NCBI GenBank assembly: GCA_037176725.1
Contig: JAZBRS010000074.1
Location: 64,484,001 to 64,548,000, forward strand
Source: Posidonia oceanica
Taxonomy: Eukaryota > Streptophyta > Magnoliopsida > Alismatales > Posidoniaceae
Reading direction: 5' to 3'
Length of the DNA stretch: 64,000 nucleotides
In this document: positions 45,553-56,419 of the stretch, piece after piece
Numbering within the stretch: position 1 is the first letter of the stretch
Layout: each line of letters starts with the position of its first letter
Notes under the pieces: generated by a model
The model's input: only the letters and a program-made list of their open reading frames with translations
Told to the model about the DNA's origin: nothing
The model's database searches: none
Made by a program: the position numbers and the translations under genes

Positions 45553-45975
45553 GCGGCACGCAAAACGGTGCAAGAAAACAAGATCGACACGCAAAACAGT
45601 GCCAGAAACAAAGCGGGCATGCCAAACGGTGCCAAAAGCGAAGCGGGCACGCAAAATGGTGCCAAAACAAAGCGGGCACGCGAAACAGTGCCAAAAGCGA
45701 AGCGGGCACGCAAAACGGTGCCAAAAGCGAAGTGGGCACGCAAAATGGTGCCAAAAACGAGCGGGCACGCAAAACGGTGCCAAAAGCGAAGCAGGCACGC
45801 AAAGCGGTGCCAAAAACAAAGCGGGCACGCGAAACGGTGCCAAAAGCGAAGCGGACACGCGAAACGGTGCCAAAAGCAAAGCGGGCACGCAAAACGGTGC
45901 CAAAAGAGAAGCGGGCACGCAAAACGGTGTCAAAAAGCGAAGCGGGCACGCAAAACGGTGCCAAAAGCGGTGAAA
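45553..45975. repeat. 30-bp minisatellite in LTR B
   Basis: About fourteen copies of AAGCGGGCACGCAAAACGGT plus GCCAAAAGCG. GGCAC and GTGCC in each unit form an inverted repeat with an 8-base loop. Confidence 0.92.
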
Positions 45976-47417
45976 TAAAACCTCAGCAAAACCATGCAGA
46001 TGCAAATGCAAGGAAAGAGGACAAGAGAAGCGAAAGGGGAGGCAAACAGTGTGTGTGTGAGAACAGGCACTGTTTAAGGGCCACGCAGAGTAGGTGTGAA
46101 GACCTATACTGGGGAGAACAAGCAAGTGGAGGGATTACCACCGCTTTGAGACTGTTTCCCACTAAACCGCCCCACGATGTGTCTCGCACGCTGCCCAAAG
46201 CTCGCGGTGCGATCGGATCGTGGAAAAGGGGGAAGAAAGCCGCAATAGGTGGTGAATCCTGGGGAAACACAACACAAAACACTTGGGAATACGCGAAACG
46301 AGGAACGGAGTTGATAGATAAGAAGAGGAAGTCCTATTCTACATGATCGAGGAAACAAAAAGCGAAAACGATGCATGCAATGCAAATGGTATGCAAATGA
46401 GTGCTGTGCAGGGGTTTAGAAGGACGTACCTGGAAAATCTGAGGCCTGATCTGAGATCTGCTTGCTCCATGCTGAAGAGCGCTCCGCCGGGGTCGTCTGG
46501 GTAGCTTGTTTGAGAAGATCCAACGGCCGGATTGGAAGATGTCGCCGCTTCAAGGCAGAGGGGCCAGAACAGGGGAGAAGAACAGATCTAAGTGTTCAGG
46601 AGGTCCTAGGGGTGTGTAAAGAGGTCCTCCCAAGTGAAAGGGAGCTAAAGGGACTCTAGTGTGTGCAAAGGGATGCTAAGTGCAAAGCTACATGAATGCA
46701 AATGCATGCAGAAAGCAAAAAAGAACACAAGAGGGAATTTTCAGGAAAACAGGAGTTCAAATGCTATTTTTAAAAAGAAAAGGAGTCTAAAAATGCAATT
46801 TTGAAAAAGTATGGGACCTACAGGCAGGGGTTTTGAAAACAGGAGGAGGCAGAGGGCAATTCTGCAAAGGATAGGGTTTTTAGAATGCAATTTTGAAAGA
46901 GGGTATGCATCAGGGGAGGGTTTGAAAGCATGTTGCAAATCAGAATGCAATTTTGGAAATATTAGGGTCAAAAATGCAATTTTTCCTGAAAACAGGGTTC
47001 TGGGGAGTCTGGGAATGCAAGTGGAGGGCCTACATGCAATTTTGCAAACATGGGAGCTAAAATGTAATTTTAAGGGCAAAACAGGCATTTTAAATGATTT
47101 TATAAGGATGCAAAGGACCTATGTGTCATTTTTAAATTATGTAGGGTCAAAAATGCAATTTAATATGCAAAATATGCACTGAAATCACAACCAAAGGATT
47201 GATGTGCAATTTTTAAAAGATGCAGGGGGAAAAATGCAATTTAATAAGCTAAAATGCATGCAAAATGGCTACTGTGCATTTAAATGGACCTAGATGCAAA
47301 AATGAGAAGAAAGAAGGGATAAAATGCAATGCAGCAACCAAAATAAAAAAATAAACCCTAAGTTCTACAGTGCAGTGGACTAAGATGCAAAAACAGTAAA
47401 TCACAGGGGTCCAGAAT

Positions 47418-47737
47418 GCAATATGATATGGTAAACTCGATGCATTTAAATTAAATAATCTACTGTAGGACCTATATGCAAAAATTGAAAACAGGAGGGC
47501 TAAAGCATAAATATTTATAACTAGAAAGCACAGTAAATGGGCTGGAATGCAAATACAGCAAAACAGAAACACTCTATGCAATATGATATGGTAAACTCGA
47601 TGCATTTAAATTAAATAATCTACTGTAGGACCTATATGCAAAAATTGAAAACAGGAGGGCTAAAGCATAAATATTTATAACTAGAAAGCACAGTAAATGG
47701 GCTGGAATGCAAATACAGCAAAACAGAAACACTCTAT
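47418..47737. repeat. Perfect 160-bp tandem duplication in LTR B
   Basis: Two copies, 47418-47577 and 47578-47737, starting GCAATATGATATGG. I see no difference between them. Either the duplication is very recent or it is an assembly artefact. Confidence 0.95.
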
Positions 47738-50700
47738 GCAATTTAGCATGATTTTAAATCATAAACATAGCAGATTAAATGACTTAAGGATCAGAACGCA
47801 AAAATAAGAAAACTTAAACTAAGCATGCAATATTTACCAGCAAACTATATAAATGCAAAAATAATTAAACAGTAACGGCCAACGGCCGTGAGCACTGTAG
47901 CAGCTGGCTGCCAGCACTCGCGACCGCCGGCACAGGGCTGCTGGAGATGCGCGGGCAGGCGGAGGAGCTGCTCCCGGAGCTGACGGAGGTCGGGCGGCGA
48001 TCGGCGGAGGACGACGCAGCCTGGAACGCACCGGAGCGCTCGCCGGAGCTCTGCAGAGGTTCAGAAGGTCCGTCCGGCTGTTCGGCGCAGTGACGCTGCG
48101 TCCTGAGGGTCGGAGGAGCTTCCTGACGTTTGTGCGGAGCTCAGACGGTCGCTGGAGCCGCGTTCCGCTGGCCGGAGCGACGCGACGGCCGGAGAAGCTC
48201 GTCGGGGAAGAAGGGTCTGACCGGAGTTGACTTCAGAGCAGGAGGACCGAAGATGCTATTCTAAAGGGCGGAGAAGCAGCACAGAAGGGAGAGGAAGCTA
48301 AGGGAAGAAGGATTTACCTCTTTCCGCGTCTGAGTCGTCCCCCCGACGTCGATGGCTTCAGCAGTCGTCGGCGGAGGTCGTCCGGTCGCTGCGGACGTCG
48401 TCGGCCGCTCGCGAGGGTTGGAGCTGCTTCAGAAGGTTCTTCCGGTGCTTCCCGATCGATCGGATGAAAGCTTCGTAGCTGGGAGAGAGATCTGGCAATT
48501 TGTGGGTTCAGAAATGTAGCCGGAGGCCGGAGAGGATGTTCGCTGCTCCTCGGACTGGATGGGCGGTTCTAGATGACTGCTGGAGGTTCGGGGAAGCTCT
48601 CTGGATGGTTGGATTGGTTTCCTGGAGGCAGTAGGTGGAGTTTGGAAGATGGTTGATCTTCTGGTCTGAAGGTAGCATAGGTGTTTGTTGTGGAGTTGTA
48701 GTCTGTGGTGAACGGCCGGGCTTGAAGTTAGGTGCTCTGGGAGGTGGAGGTTTGGTGATTATCTGGGAGGAATCTGGGATGAAGTAGTGGGCTGTGGTGA
48801 AGGCAATTGCGGAGTGGGTTGTGTTGGGTTTACAGGTGGACTGTCGGGTGATCTGGGGTGGATTCAGTGGTGGAATGGCAGTGAAATGGTGAAGAGAGGA
48901 TGCAGGGTTTCTGGGTGAGTTTGGGGGAACAATTGGGAGAGAGATGAAGGCTCGGAAGGGTGTTGTATTGCTGGAAAAGGAAGAGGATGGTCTGGTGGGG
49001 ATTTCAGAGGGAAAAGGAGAAGGATTGGGTGTGGGAATGCTCTGGAATGGTGGCTTCTCTCCGGGATGCCAAGGAGGACTCTCGAGCTCTCCCTCACTGC
49101 CCTCTCTTCTCTGGAATTGGAGGGTGAAGAGGAGGAAGAAAGGAGGTCGCTCAGATGGGGAAGAACACTCTGGAATTGCTCTCTCAGGTTGCTCTCTCTG
49201 GTTGGGAATCACTCGGGGGTGGTGTCTTCCGGGGATGCTTTTGGTCTTGGTTTGCTCTCTCTCTCCGGACGACAAAAGGCTGTCTGAAGGAGGAAGAAGG
49301 AGGGGGGGTTTTGTTCGAGCTGGAGCACTCGAATGCAATTGCAGGAGGCTGGCTTGGGAAGGTGAGTCTGCAGGAGATTGGCAGCAACGACAAGAAGTTG
49401 GCAGTTGTGGCAACGAGGAATAGGCCGGCGAGAGGCATGGGCTAGGGGGCTGTAAACGCCGAAAGGTGGAGCGAAGGCAGAGGAAGTGTGCTGCAACGGG
49501 CGGTCGGCTGTAAGAGAGTGTGTCTGCAGAGGAAACGTACTGGGATTTGAAAACCAGAGAGGGAAGGAGAGGAGAAAGAGGAAGCAAGGTGCTGCTGCAC
49601 GTGGAAGAAAGAAATAAAAGAAAGAAAGAAAAGAAAGAAGGGAAGAGGGATTAGGGGCCTGATGGGCCGGACCAGAAATAGAAAGAAGAAATAGAAAAAG
49701 AAAGGAAGAAGAATAAAGAAAGAAGAAGAAGAAGAAGAAGGGGAAGAAAAATAAAATAAAATAGAAATAGACATAAAATAAAAGGAATTGAAAATGTTTT
49801 TAAGGGGGTTGTTTAAGTTAGGATTTTTAGATTAGGATTTTAATGGTTGTTTCTTAATTAGTTAATTAGGATTAGAGAGTTTTAGTTTTGATTAGGGTTT
49901 TCTTTTCTTTAAATTGTTTTTGATTTTGTTTGAATGTTTGTTAAGTTTTTTAAATTGTTTTCTAATTATGTTTTTCTTGTTGAGTATTTGGGATGTTAAT
50001 TAGGATTTTTAAGATTTATTTTTAGGTTAATTAGGATGGGTTATGGGCTTTTAGTTTTAGTCTTTTAGGATTTTCTTTCTTAAGTCTTTTGAATTAGGTT
50101 TTGTGATTTTTTATTTATTAATTTTTCTTGATGTTTTTAAGTTAGGTTTCTCTGGTTTGATGGAGTGTTTTTAAGTCTTTCCAATGTGTTTCTCTTTTTC
50201 TTTTTGATTAAGTCCTTAGGTTGTTTTTCTTAGGTTTGTTAAGTTAGGCTTTTTCTTTTCATTAATTATTTATCCTAGGGTTCTTAATTGTTTTGCTTCT
50301 TTTTAGAGTTTGTTTTTTTTAATTATTTTGATAGGGTTTTTACTTTTGGTGGGTTTTGATTTTGTTTTAGTTTTTTTCTTGATTTTTCAGTATTTTCTTT
50401 TGGTTCGTTTTGTATTTTTTTAGCTTACATGCTTGATTTCTTTTTTAGCTTGATTTAGTTAAGTTTAAGTTTTTAATTGTTTGTTTAATGTTTTTAATTA
50501 TTTTTCTTAGAGTTCTGGTTTGTTTCCCTTATGTTTTAGAGTTTTGCAGATTTTTTAGGGGTTTTTATGGATTTTAGCAAAGGAAAGAAAAGGGAAAGAG
50601 AAGGAGGAAGAAAATGGAAAAAGGGAGAAATAAAAGGGAGAGAGATGAGTTGGAGGAAAACGATTTTTTTTAAAATTCAGGAAAAATGTTAAAAATAAAG

Positions 50701-51267
50701 TAAAAATAGGAATAAGATAGAGAAGGGGTAGAAGCACAAAGGGGGCCCACAGCCAAGCAAGAAAAAGAGCAAGAGGGTGATGAAAAGAGAGATGATAATC
50801 AAGAGAGAGAGAGGAGAGAGAAAAATGATAATCCCAGTGAGAGAAAAGGATAATTCAAGCAAATGGAAGGCTTAGGAGTCTTGGAATGGGATGAAAACTG
50901 GGGGGTGGGTAGGCTAGGGCTTGAGGAGCTGGCTCTGAAGTTTTGGTTTGATTCCAAGGAGGTTTTGGAGGGGTTTTAAGGTGTAGAAAAAGGGGAGTTT
51001 TACTTAGGTTTTCTAGGGTTTTTGGGAATGGTCTTGGTTTGAGAATTTCTAAGTTCTTGGGTAGGTTTGCTAAGTGGGTGCTGGTGGGTTTTCCTATGGA
51101 TTTTGGTCAGGTTTTGAGTTTGGGGAGAGGGGTAAAGGCTTAGGTCAAGTTTGCTTGGTTTTGAAGGGCAAAGAAGAGGGTTAGGGTTTGGTTTGGTTTG
51201 GGTTTGAGTCCAGCAATCACCAGGAGGGTCCCAAATGGTCCAAGCCTGTCAAGATGGGGTGTCAACA

Positions 51268-51280
51268 GATGCCCCTCCTT
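51268..51280 (-). promoter_or_regulatory. Element B polypurine tract
   Basis: The minus strand reads AAGGAGGGGCATC directly before the LTR start TGTTGACACC. It differs from the C tract only at its 5' end. Confidence 0.87.
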
Positions 51281-51689
51281 GAGCGAGGTCAAGCGAAGCG
51301 AGGCTGCTGCTCAGGGTTGACAAGACACCCCATCTGACCGACGGGAGTTGAAAAGATTTGCTATTGGCGTGAGTTACTTATTCGGCGGATACACCGAACG
51401 TCGTAGCCCGTTGCTGCATTGCAAATTGCAAATGCGTGCGAATGCAGATGGATGAGATGCAATGCATACAATGCATGCTAGTGCAGATGCAATGCAAATG
51501 TTAGTGCAAAAGTTAGTACAGATAAGAATGCTGATGCGGTGCAGATGCTACTGATGATGTTAGACTGGCATGTAATGCTAGCAATTGAAGGTGCAAAAGG
51601 AATGCTTAAAAGAAAGGCGCGATGTGGCGCAAGGATCTGGCAGGTAGGCCAAACTTGCGCGACAACGCGAGAAAGAAAAAAAGAAATGC

Positions 51690-51800
51690 AGCTTGTCCCC
51701 GCCCGGGGAGCAAGCTAGCAAAGGAAGTGCGAGGGGAGAGGGGATGGCTCTCCTATCACGAGGGGATGCGGGACTTTGCCTTCCTAGAACAAGGTCGCGC
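51690..51800. repeat. Single-copy hairpins of element B homologous to the element C array
   Basis: AGCTTG-CCCCG (51690-51701) pairs with CGGGG-CAAGCT (51704-51716). Then GACTTTG pairs with CAAGGTC at about 51773-51795. The same two stems, with other bases in both arms, form the repeating unit of element C. Confidence 0.8.
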
Positions 51801-51809
51801 GAAGAGGGT

Positions 51810-52735
51810 GATAAGATGTCGGACTTATCGACCGGATAGTTTACGGTCCTATCAACCGGGAGTGATAGTTTACGGACCTATCAACCGGGAGTGATAGTTT
51901 ACGGACCTATCAACAGGGAGCAGTTGTGAGTGATAGTTACTGGATATCAGCCGTATAACATGGTTGTGCAGGATAGTTTACGGTCCTATCAACCGGAAGC
52001 GATAGTTTACAGTCCTATCAACTGGAGCGATAGTTTACAGTCCTATCAACTGGAAAGCACAAACCATGAGGGATAGTTACTGGTTATCAGCCGTATAATG
52101 CAAATGCCAGACAATGATAGTTTACGGTCCTATCAACCGGAAGCGATAGTTTACAGGCCTATCAACTGGAAGCGATAGTTTACGGTCCTATCAACCGGAA
52201 AGGGCATTTGCGAGGGATAGTTACTGGATATCAGCCGTATAATATGATTGCGAGTGATAGTTTACAGTCCTATCAACTGGAACGATAGTTTACAGTCCTA
52301 TCAACTGGAAGTGATAGTTTACAGTCCTATCAACTGGAAAGCGCAATCATGAGGGATAGTTACTGGATATCAGCCGTATAATGCAATTGCAGGTGATAGT
52401 TTACGGTCCTATCAACCGGAAGCGATAGTTTACAGTCCTATCAACTGGAACGATAGTTTACAGTTCTATCAACTGGAGCGATAGTTTACAGTCCTATCAA
52501 CTGGAAACTGCAATTGCAAGGGACAGTTACTGGATGTCAGCCGTATAACGTAATTGCAAGTGATAGTTTTGGGTATCAGCCAAGGATGAGTTTTGGATCA
52601 TCAGCCAGAGAATGATAGTTTACGGACCTATCAACCGGGAAGTGCAATTACGAGGGACAGTTACTGGATGTCAGCCGTATAACACAACTGCGAGCCAGAT
52701 CGGGGATCGGCCCAAGATGATAGTTTACGGTCCTA
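51810..52735. repeat. GATAG/CTATC hairpin minisatellite of element B
   Basis: About twenty copies of a 24-28-bp unit GATAGTTTACGGTCCTATC followed by AACCGGAAGC, in blocks separated by GGGATAGTTACTGGATATC plus AGCCGTATAA. Arms GATAG and CTATC pair. A second pairing CGGT/ACCG overlaps the first. Confidence 0.92.
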
Positions 52736-52739
52736 TCAA

Positions 52740-52860
52740 CCGGAAAGAGCAGTGATTGATTGATTGATTGAGAGATTGATAAGAAAAAGAGTGATTGATT
52801 GATTGATTGAGTGATTGATAAGAAAAAGAGGAGATTGATGAAAGTTTGATAAGAAAAGGA
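52740..52860. repeat. GATT-rich simple repeat
   Basis: Runs of GATTGATTGATT with GATAAGAAAAAGAG between them, linking two hairpin arrays of element B. Confidence 0.9.
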
Positions 52861-53215
52861 TTGATAAGATATCGGACTTATCGGTCGGCAAAGGGAGAGG
52901 GGTGATAAGATATCAGACTTATCGGCCGGCAAATGAATAAAAGAATAGAATGATAAGATATCGGACTTATCGGCCGGCAAAGAGGGGAAGAAGGAATGAT
53001 AAGATATCGAACTTATCGGCCGGCAAAGGGGAAGAGATGATAAGATATCGGACTTATCGACCGGCAAATGAATAAAAGAATAGAATGATAAGATATCGGA
53101 CTTATCGGCCGGCAAAGAGGGGAAGAAGGAATGATAAGATATCGGACTTATTGGCCGGCAAAGGGGAAGAGATGATAAGATATCGGACTTATCGGCCGGC
53201 AAACGAATGGGTTTC
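52861..53215. repeat. GATAAG/CTTATC hairpin minisatellite of element B
   Basis: Eight or so copies of GATAAGATATCGGACTTATC followed by GGCCGGCAAA, with variable purine-rich spacers. GATAAG and CTTATC form the stem. Confidence 0.92.
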
Positions 53216-53231
53216 GCGAGAGTGAATCATC

Positions 53232-53308
53232 CCATGACACCAGGAATATCATGGGGGAAAGAGAGGGAGAATGATACCAAGGGGCGATCAAAAGATGCCC
53301 CTGGTATC
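53232..53308. repeat. Two larger inverted repeats of element B
   Basis: CCATGA pairs with TCATGG at 53232-53254. GATACCAAGGGGC (53273-53285) pairs with GCCCCTGGTATC (53297-53308) apart from one bulged A. Element C has a matching GATACCA/TGGTATC pair near 44627-44685. Confidence 0.85.
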
Positions 53309-53760
53309 AGGATGATACCAGGGGTTGGCTAGCGCGTCCTTGGCACCGAAAGCAGAGGATGAAGACAAAACTGTCGTGTTTGTCAGACGAGTAGTTTGGG
53401 GTACCAGCCCGCTGGGGATGATGACAGGTTGACGGACCTATCGCCGAGCAGTTGGGGGTGCCAGCCCGCAGAGACTCAGCTGGGGACGCTGGATGGCTTG
53501 GCTTGACGGCGCGGGTCTGTAGAGATTCTGGACTCCGGATTGGCTGCTGAGGACTTTCCTGCGTTGTGTTGGCTGCAAGTTTGGCCAGAGGGCCCAAGAT
53601 GAGGTTGACAATGATTATGCAATGCATTAAGTAGTCTTGAGGTGCAAGCAGGTAGCAGAAAACACTTTTGCATTGAAGGAACTGTTGATTACATGTCTGT
53701 GTCAGGCCAAAAGATACAGCATAACTTGAAAAGAAACTACATAGTAGCTGCATAAGTGCC

Positions 53761-55104
53761 CTAGCCGGTTCGGGCCTTCTTTGACTGCCTGGAGTTGGGG
53801 AATAGAGGGCCGCCTGGCGTGATTTCATTGATAGGCCAGAGCTCTTGGACCTCGGTCAGGTACTCAGGGGTACATCCTACACCTCTCGCAGCTGCGATGT
53901 CTGTTGATCGCACTCCATGCTGCATCAGATTGGCCAGCTTCTTTGTTGGGACAATCGTGCTAAGAGGGTATGTCTGCAGAAGCTTGGGTGCTGTGCTGTC
54001 AACAAAGGCGCCCTGCCGGAAGCCAAACTGGCGCATGACCCTGATAGAGTGGTATTCCACACCCGCAGTGAATCCTGGTAGTACAATCAGCCGCATGTCG
54101 CGTGCGCTGAAGAAGACAGTGAATGGCTCGGCCATGGAGGGAATGATACGCCAGGTTACTGCGTCGTCGGTCAGCGTTGATAGCCTTTCATATTCTTCTT
54201 TGACGCTCTTGACTGTCTTGGCACGGCCGCTGCTGTAGTAGGCTTCAAAAGCATGCACCTGGGGGCGCAGCAGGTTCATCTCTAAGTGTGCAGCTAGCCA
54301 GACTTGTATAAGTGCCCCGCAGCCGTGGAAGTGGCGGCAGCGATGTGAGATGCGGTCCAGCCCGTGATATGTTTCCGCTAGAACAACTGGTGCCAGATCT
54401 ATGTGCTGGGTCACCACAGCAAGTGCTATCTCTGCAACCTCAATGGCCACTGTCAGTCGGCCATGAGTAAAGATTAGCTCGCCCAGGAAGCGGATGACAA
54501 ACCCTCGGAGCCACAGCTCATCTCCGAGTTCGACGCGCTTCTTCATGACATCATCAAAGTGCGCTAGGAGGAGCATAGGTTCAGGTCCGCTGGTGCAGAT
54601 TAGTCTTTGTTGGCAGCTTCGAGTAGGGAGCCCAGTCAGCTGGCTCAGGACCGCGAGATATCTGTCGCGCCTCATGAAGATAGGCGGCCCCATGATCTTG
54701 GAGAAGCCGCAGATCCGACGCACTTCTTCCAGTGTGGGTGTAAGCTCAGTTCTACCGAAGCGAAAGACATGGTGCGCCGGTTTCCAGAATCTAGCGGCGG
54801 CACACAGAAGATGGCGGCTTATTTCCACATCAGCAGCCTTCAGCAGTTTGGTCGGGATGCCCCACAGGCGCAGCTTTTCGCAGTCTTCTTGGGTAAGCTC
54901 GCCGATCCATTCTCGCAGGGTCTCCGAGCAGTGTGCTGGAGTCAACAGAGTGGGGAAGCCCTTTCCGCAGATCGCAGGGGTACAGGCAGATAACTGCAGA
55001 TCTTGAAGGTACCTGTTATTACCATTGCAAATAGTCAGATCACACAGGTATGTAATCTTTGACAGAGAGCAGAATCTGAGGCTGATAATGTAGTTCAACA
55101 ACAT
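53761..55104 (-). CDS. Plant mobile domain (PMD / DUF7745-like) protein of element B
   Basis: A 447-codon open frame without lesions. The core is LREWIGELTQEDCEKLRLWG, then ARFWKPAHHVFRFGRTELTP, TLEEVRRICGF, FLGELIFTHGRL and GCGALIQVWLAAHLEM. The W-P..FRF...ELTPT-EE block is the hallmark of the plant mobile domain found in many retrotransposons and in the Arabidopsis MAIN/MAIL1 silencing proteins. The first 33 residues are hydrophobic and a splice-acceptor-like AATAACAG precedes YLQDLQLSACTP, so the true start may be an upstream exon. The biochemical role is unknown. It lies between integrase and the 3' hairpin region, in sense with the element, and ends RQSKKARTG. Confidence 0.8.
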   Translation of the reverse strand: MLLNYIISLRFCSLSKITYLCDLTICNGNNRYLQDLQLSACTPAICGKGFPTLLTPAHCSETLREWIGELTQEDCEKLRLWGIPTKLLKAADVEISRHLLCAAARFWKPAHHVFRFGRTELTPTLEEVRRICGFSKIMGPPIFMRRDRYLAVLSQLTGLPTRSCQQRLICTSGPEPMLLLAHFDDVMKKRVELGDELWLRGFVIRFLGELIFTHGRLTVAIEVAEIALAVVTQHIDLAPVVLAETYHGLDRISHRCRHFHGCGALIQVWLAAHLEMNLLRPQVHAFEAYYSSGRAKTVKSVKEEYERLSTLTDDAVTWRIIPSMAEPFTVFFSARDMRLIVLPGFTAGVEYHSIRVMRQFGFRQGAFVDSTAPKLLQTYPLSTIVPTKKLANLMQHGVRSTDIAAARGVGCTPEYLTEVQELWPINEITPGGPLFPNSRQSKKARTG

Positions 55105-56419
55105 CTAGTAGTTAAGGATCAGAACATAGCAGTTAAGCATAGGTAAGCAAAGGAAATCTGCAGCAGTCTTGTGAATACGGGGGCGAGGGCTGGCAGGAGA
55201 TCTGGACCAGCGCAGCTCGAGCAGCGTCAACGCGTTCTAAGCAAGAAGTACTGTCTCAGAGTCGAAGCGAGTTGCAGAGCGGAACGATCGATAAGGAAGA
55301 AAGGGTAATTGAAGATGCATGTATGCATGATGCAAGTTGGTATGCTTATGAAATGATTGGTATGCTTGGGTGCCCTCAACATACGGAGTGCTTTGGTGCC
55401 TGCTGCAAAGGAAAAGAGTGGTCCCCGACTCACCGGGCCCTACTTGGACTCTTGGCTCGCTGGTGGCACTCCGGAACGGGTGTTGGCATTTGTACAGGTG
55501 GTGGTGTGGTGAGGACAGGCTTCTTGCCGAACTCTCAGGACCTACACCTACTCTTTCTGCTCTCTCTTTTTTTTGATTTCTCCCTCATAGGTATGCAGTC
55601 TTTCTCCGCCCCTAGCTTTGGAGAAGGTAAGTGTTTTGCTCTTGGAGGGAAGTGGTAGACCCCTTTTTAAGCTTAACACCCTTGGGTCTCTAGTGAGGTG
55701 CGGGGGATGATGGTGCCTGTATTTTCGGGGTGAATCTTGCCTTTTTCTTTTTCTTTTTTGCTTTTGCTTTTTCTCCCTTTTTTTTGGTTTTTGTTTTATC
55801 TCTTTTTTTTGCTTGTTTGATCTCTTTTCCTCTTTTTTTTTCAGGCTTTTGCTATCCCCATTTTGGTGGCAAAGGAAGGGTGCTTGAGTCGTGATGGATC
55901 TGGGCTTTGAGTCTGCTGTGTGGTGGGTAGAAGGAGCAGGGTTAGACTGCACACCCCTATCTTTAGGGCCGGCTTCTGTCTTCGTCTTCTGTTCCTTGAA
56001 CATGCCCAAGCCTAGATGTCTACTCTCACTTTTTCCAGATTCACATCCTAAGATTTTTTCTCCCTCAGAGGTGTATGTCCTTACGAGATTAGGCAGTTCG
56101 CCTGTCCTGATTGGTGGTGGCTCCCTCACTAGCTAAGACATCTAAGTAGTGCCAGGTGAGGTAGGGCGGACTCTTTCCAGAGCAGGCAAGCACTTCCGGT
56201 TTTCATCACCGGGCCAAAGATGTGATGCATGATTTGAGAGAATGACGATGATGATTTGAAGAGAGTTGATGGATGTTTTTGTGAAGATGACGATGATGAT
56301 TTGAAAAGAGAGAATGCAAGAGTAGGATAGATAGAAAATGCCGGTAGGACGAGAATGCAAGAAGTGAGAATGCAAGTGTGTAGGCGGGAGAAGGGCATCT
56401 GCAACGGGGCCGCCTTCAG
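55105..56419 (-). other. Spacer between mobile-domain ORF and integrase ORF of element B
   Basis: No recognisable domain. It has CT/T-rich runs on the plus strand at 55735-55860 and GATGACGATGATGATTTG duplicated at about 56243-56303. The longest minus-strand frame (193 codons, Lys-rich) follows from composition. It may be an intron or leader for the mobile-domain ORF. Confidence 0.55.

Larger units (their letters stand above)
44861..51267 (-). mobile_element. Element B 3' LTR (6.4 kb)
   Basis: TGTAGTAATCCC on the left, GGGTGTCAACA on the right, with the polypurine tract directly outside. The left 350 bases carry the block shared with LTRs C and D (AGAGTCGCCACCATGTCTAT, GACTCCTGTTACGTGCGG, GGTGTTAGGCACC). 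Then follow a 30-bp hairpin array, an ATGCAAT-rich zone, a CG-rich zone at 47.88-48.5 kb (probably promoter), GA/CT-rich text to 49.75 kb, and a T-rich stretch to 51.25 kb. The first bases duplicate AGTAATCCCAATCAGAATC. Its open frames are composition artefacts. Confidence 0.85.

Noticed and set aside
48508..49587. 359-codon Ser/Pro-rich frame on the minus strand of LTR B
   Set aside because: The region is CG- and CT-rich and open on the opposite strand too. No family pattern; it lies inside an LTR.
51810..52735. Reading the GATAG units as true H-type pseudoknots
   Set aside because: The third loop would have only one base to cross a 5-bp stem, which is sterically hard. Two alternative hairpins fit better, so the pseudoknot is not claimed.
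42205..53215. CRISPR-like regular repeats
   Set aside because: Repeat-spacer look is superficial. Spacers are themselves repeats, the DNA is plant nuclear, and the arrays sit in retrotransposon untranslated regions.
55548..56129. 193-codon Lys-rich frame between integrase and mobile-domain ORFs
   Set aside because: Simple CT/T-rich DNA read as Lys/Gln/Arg; no domain, and better explained as spacer or intron.
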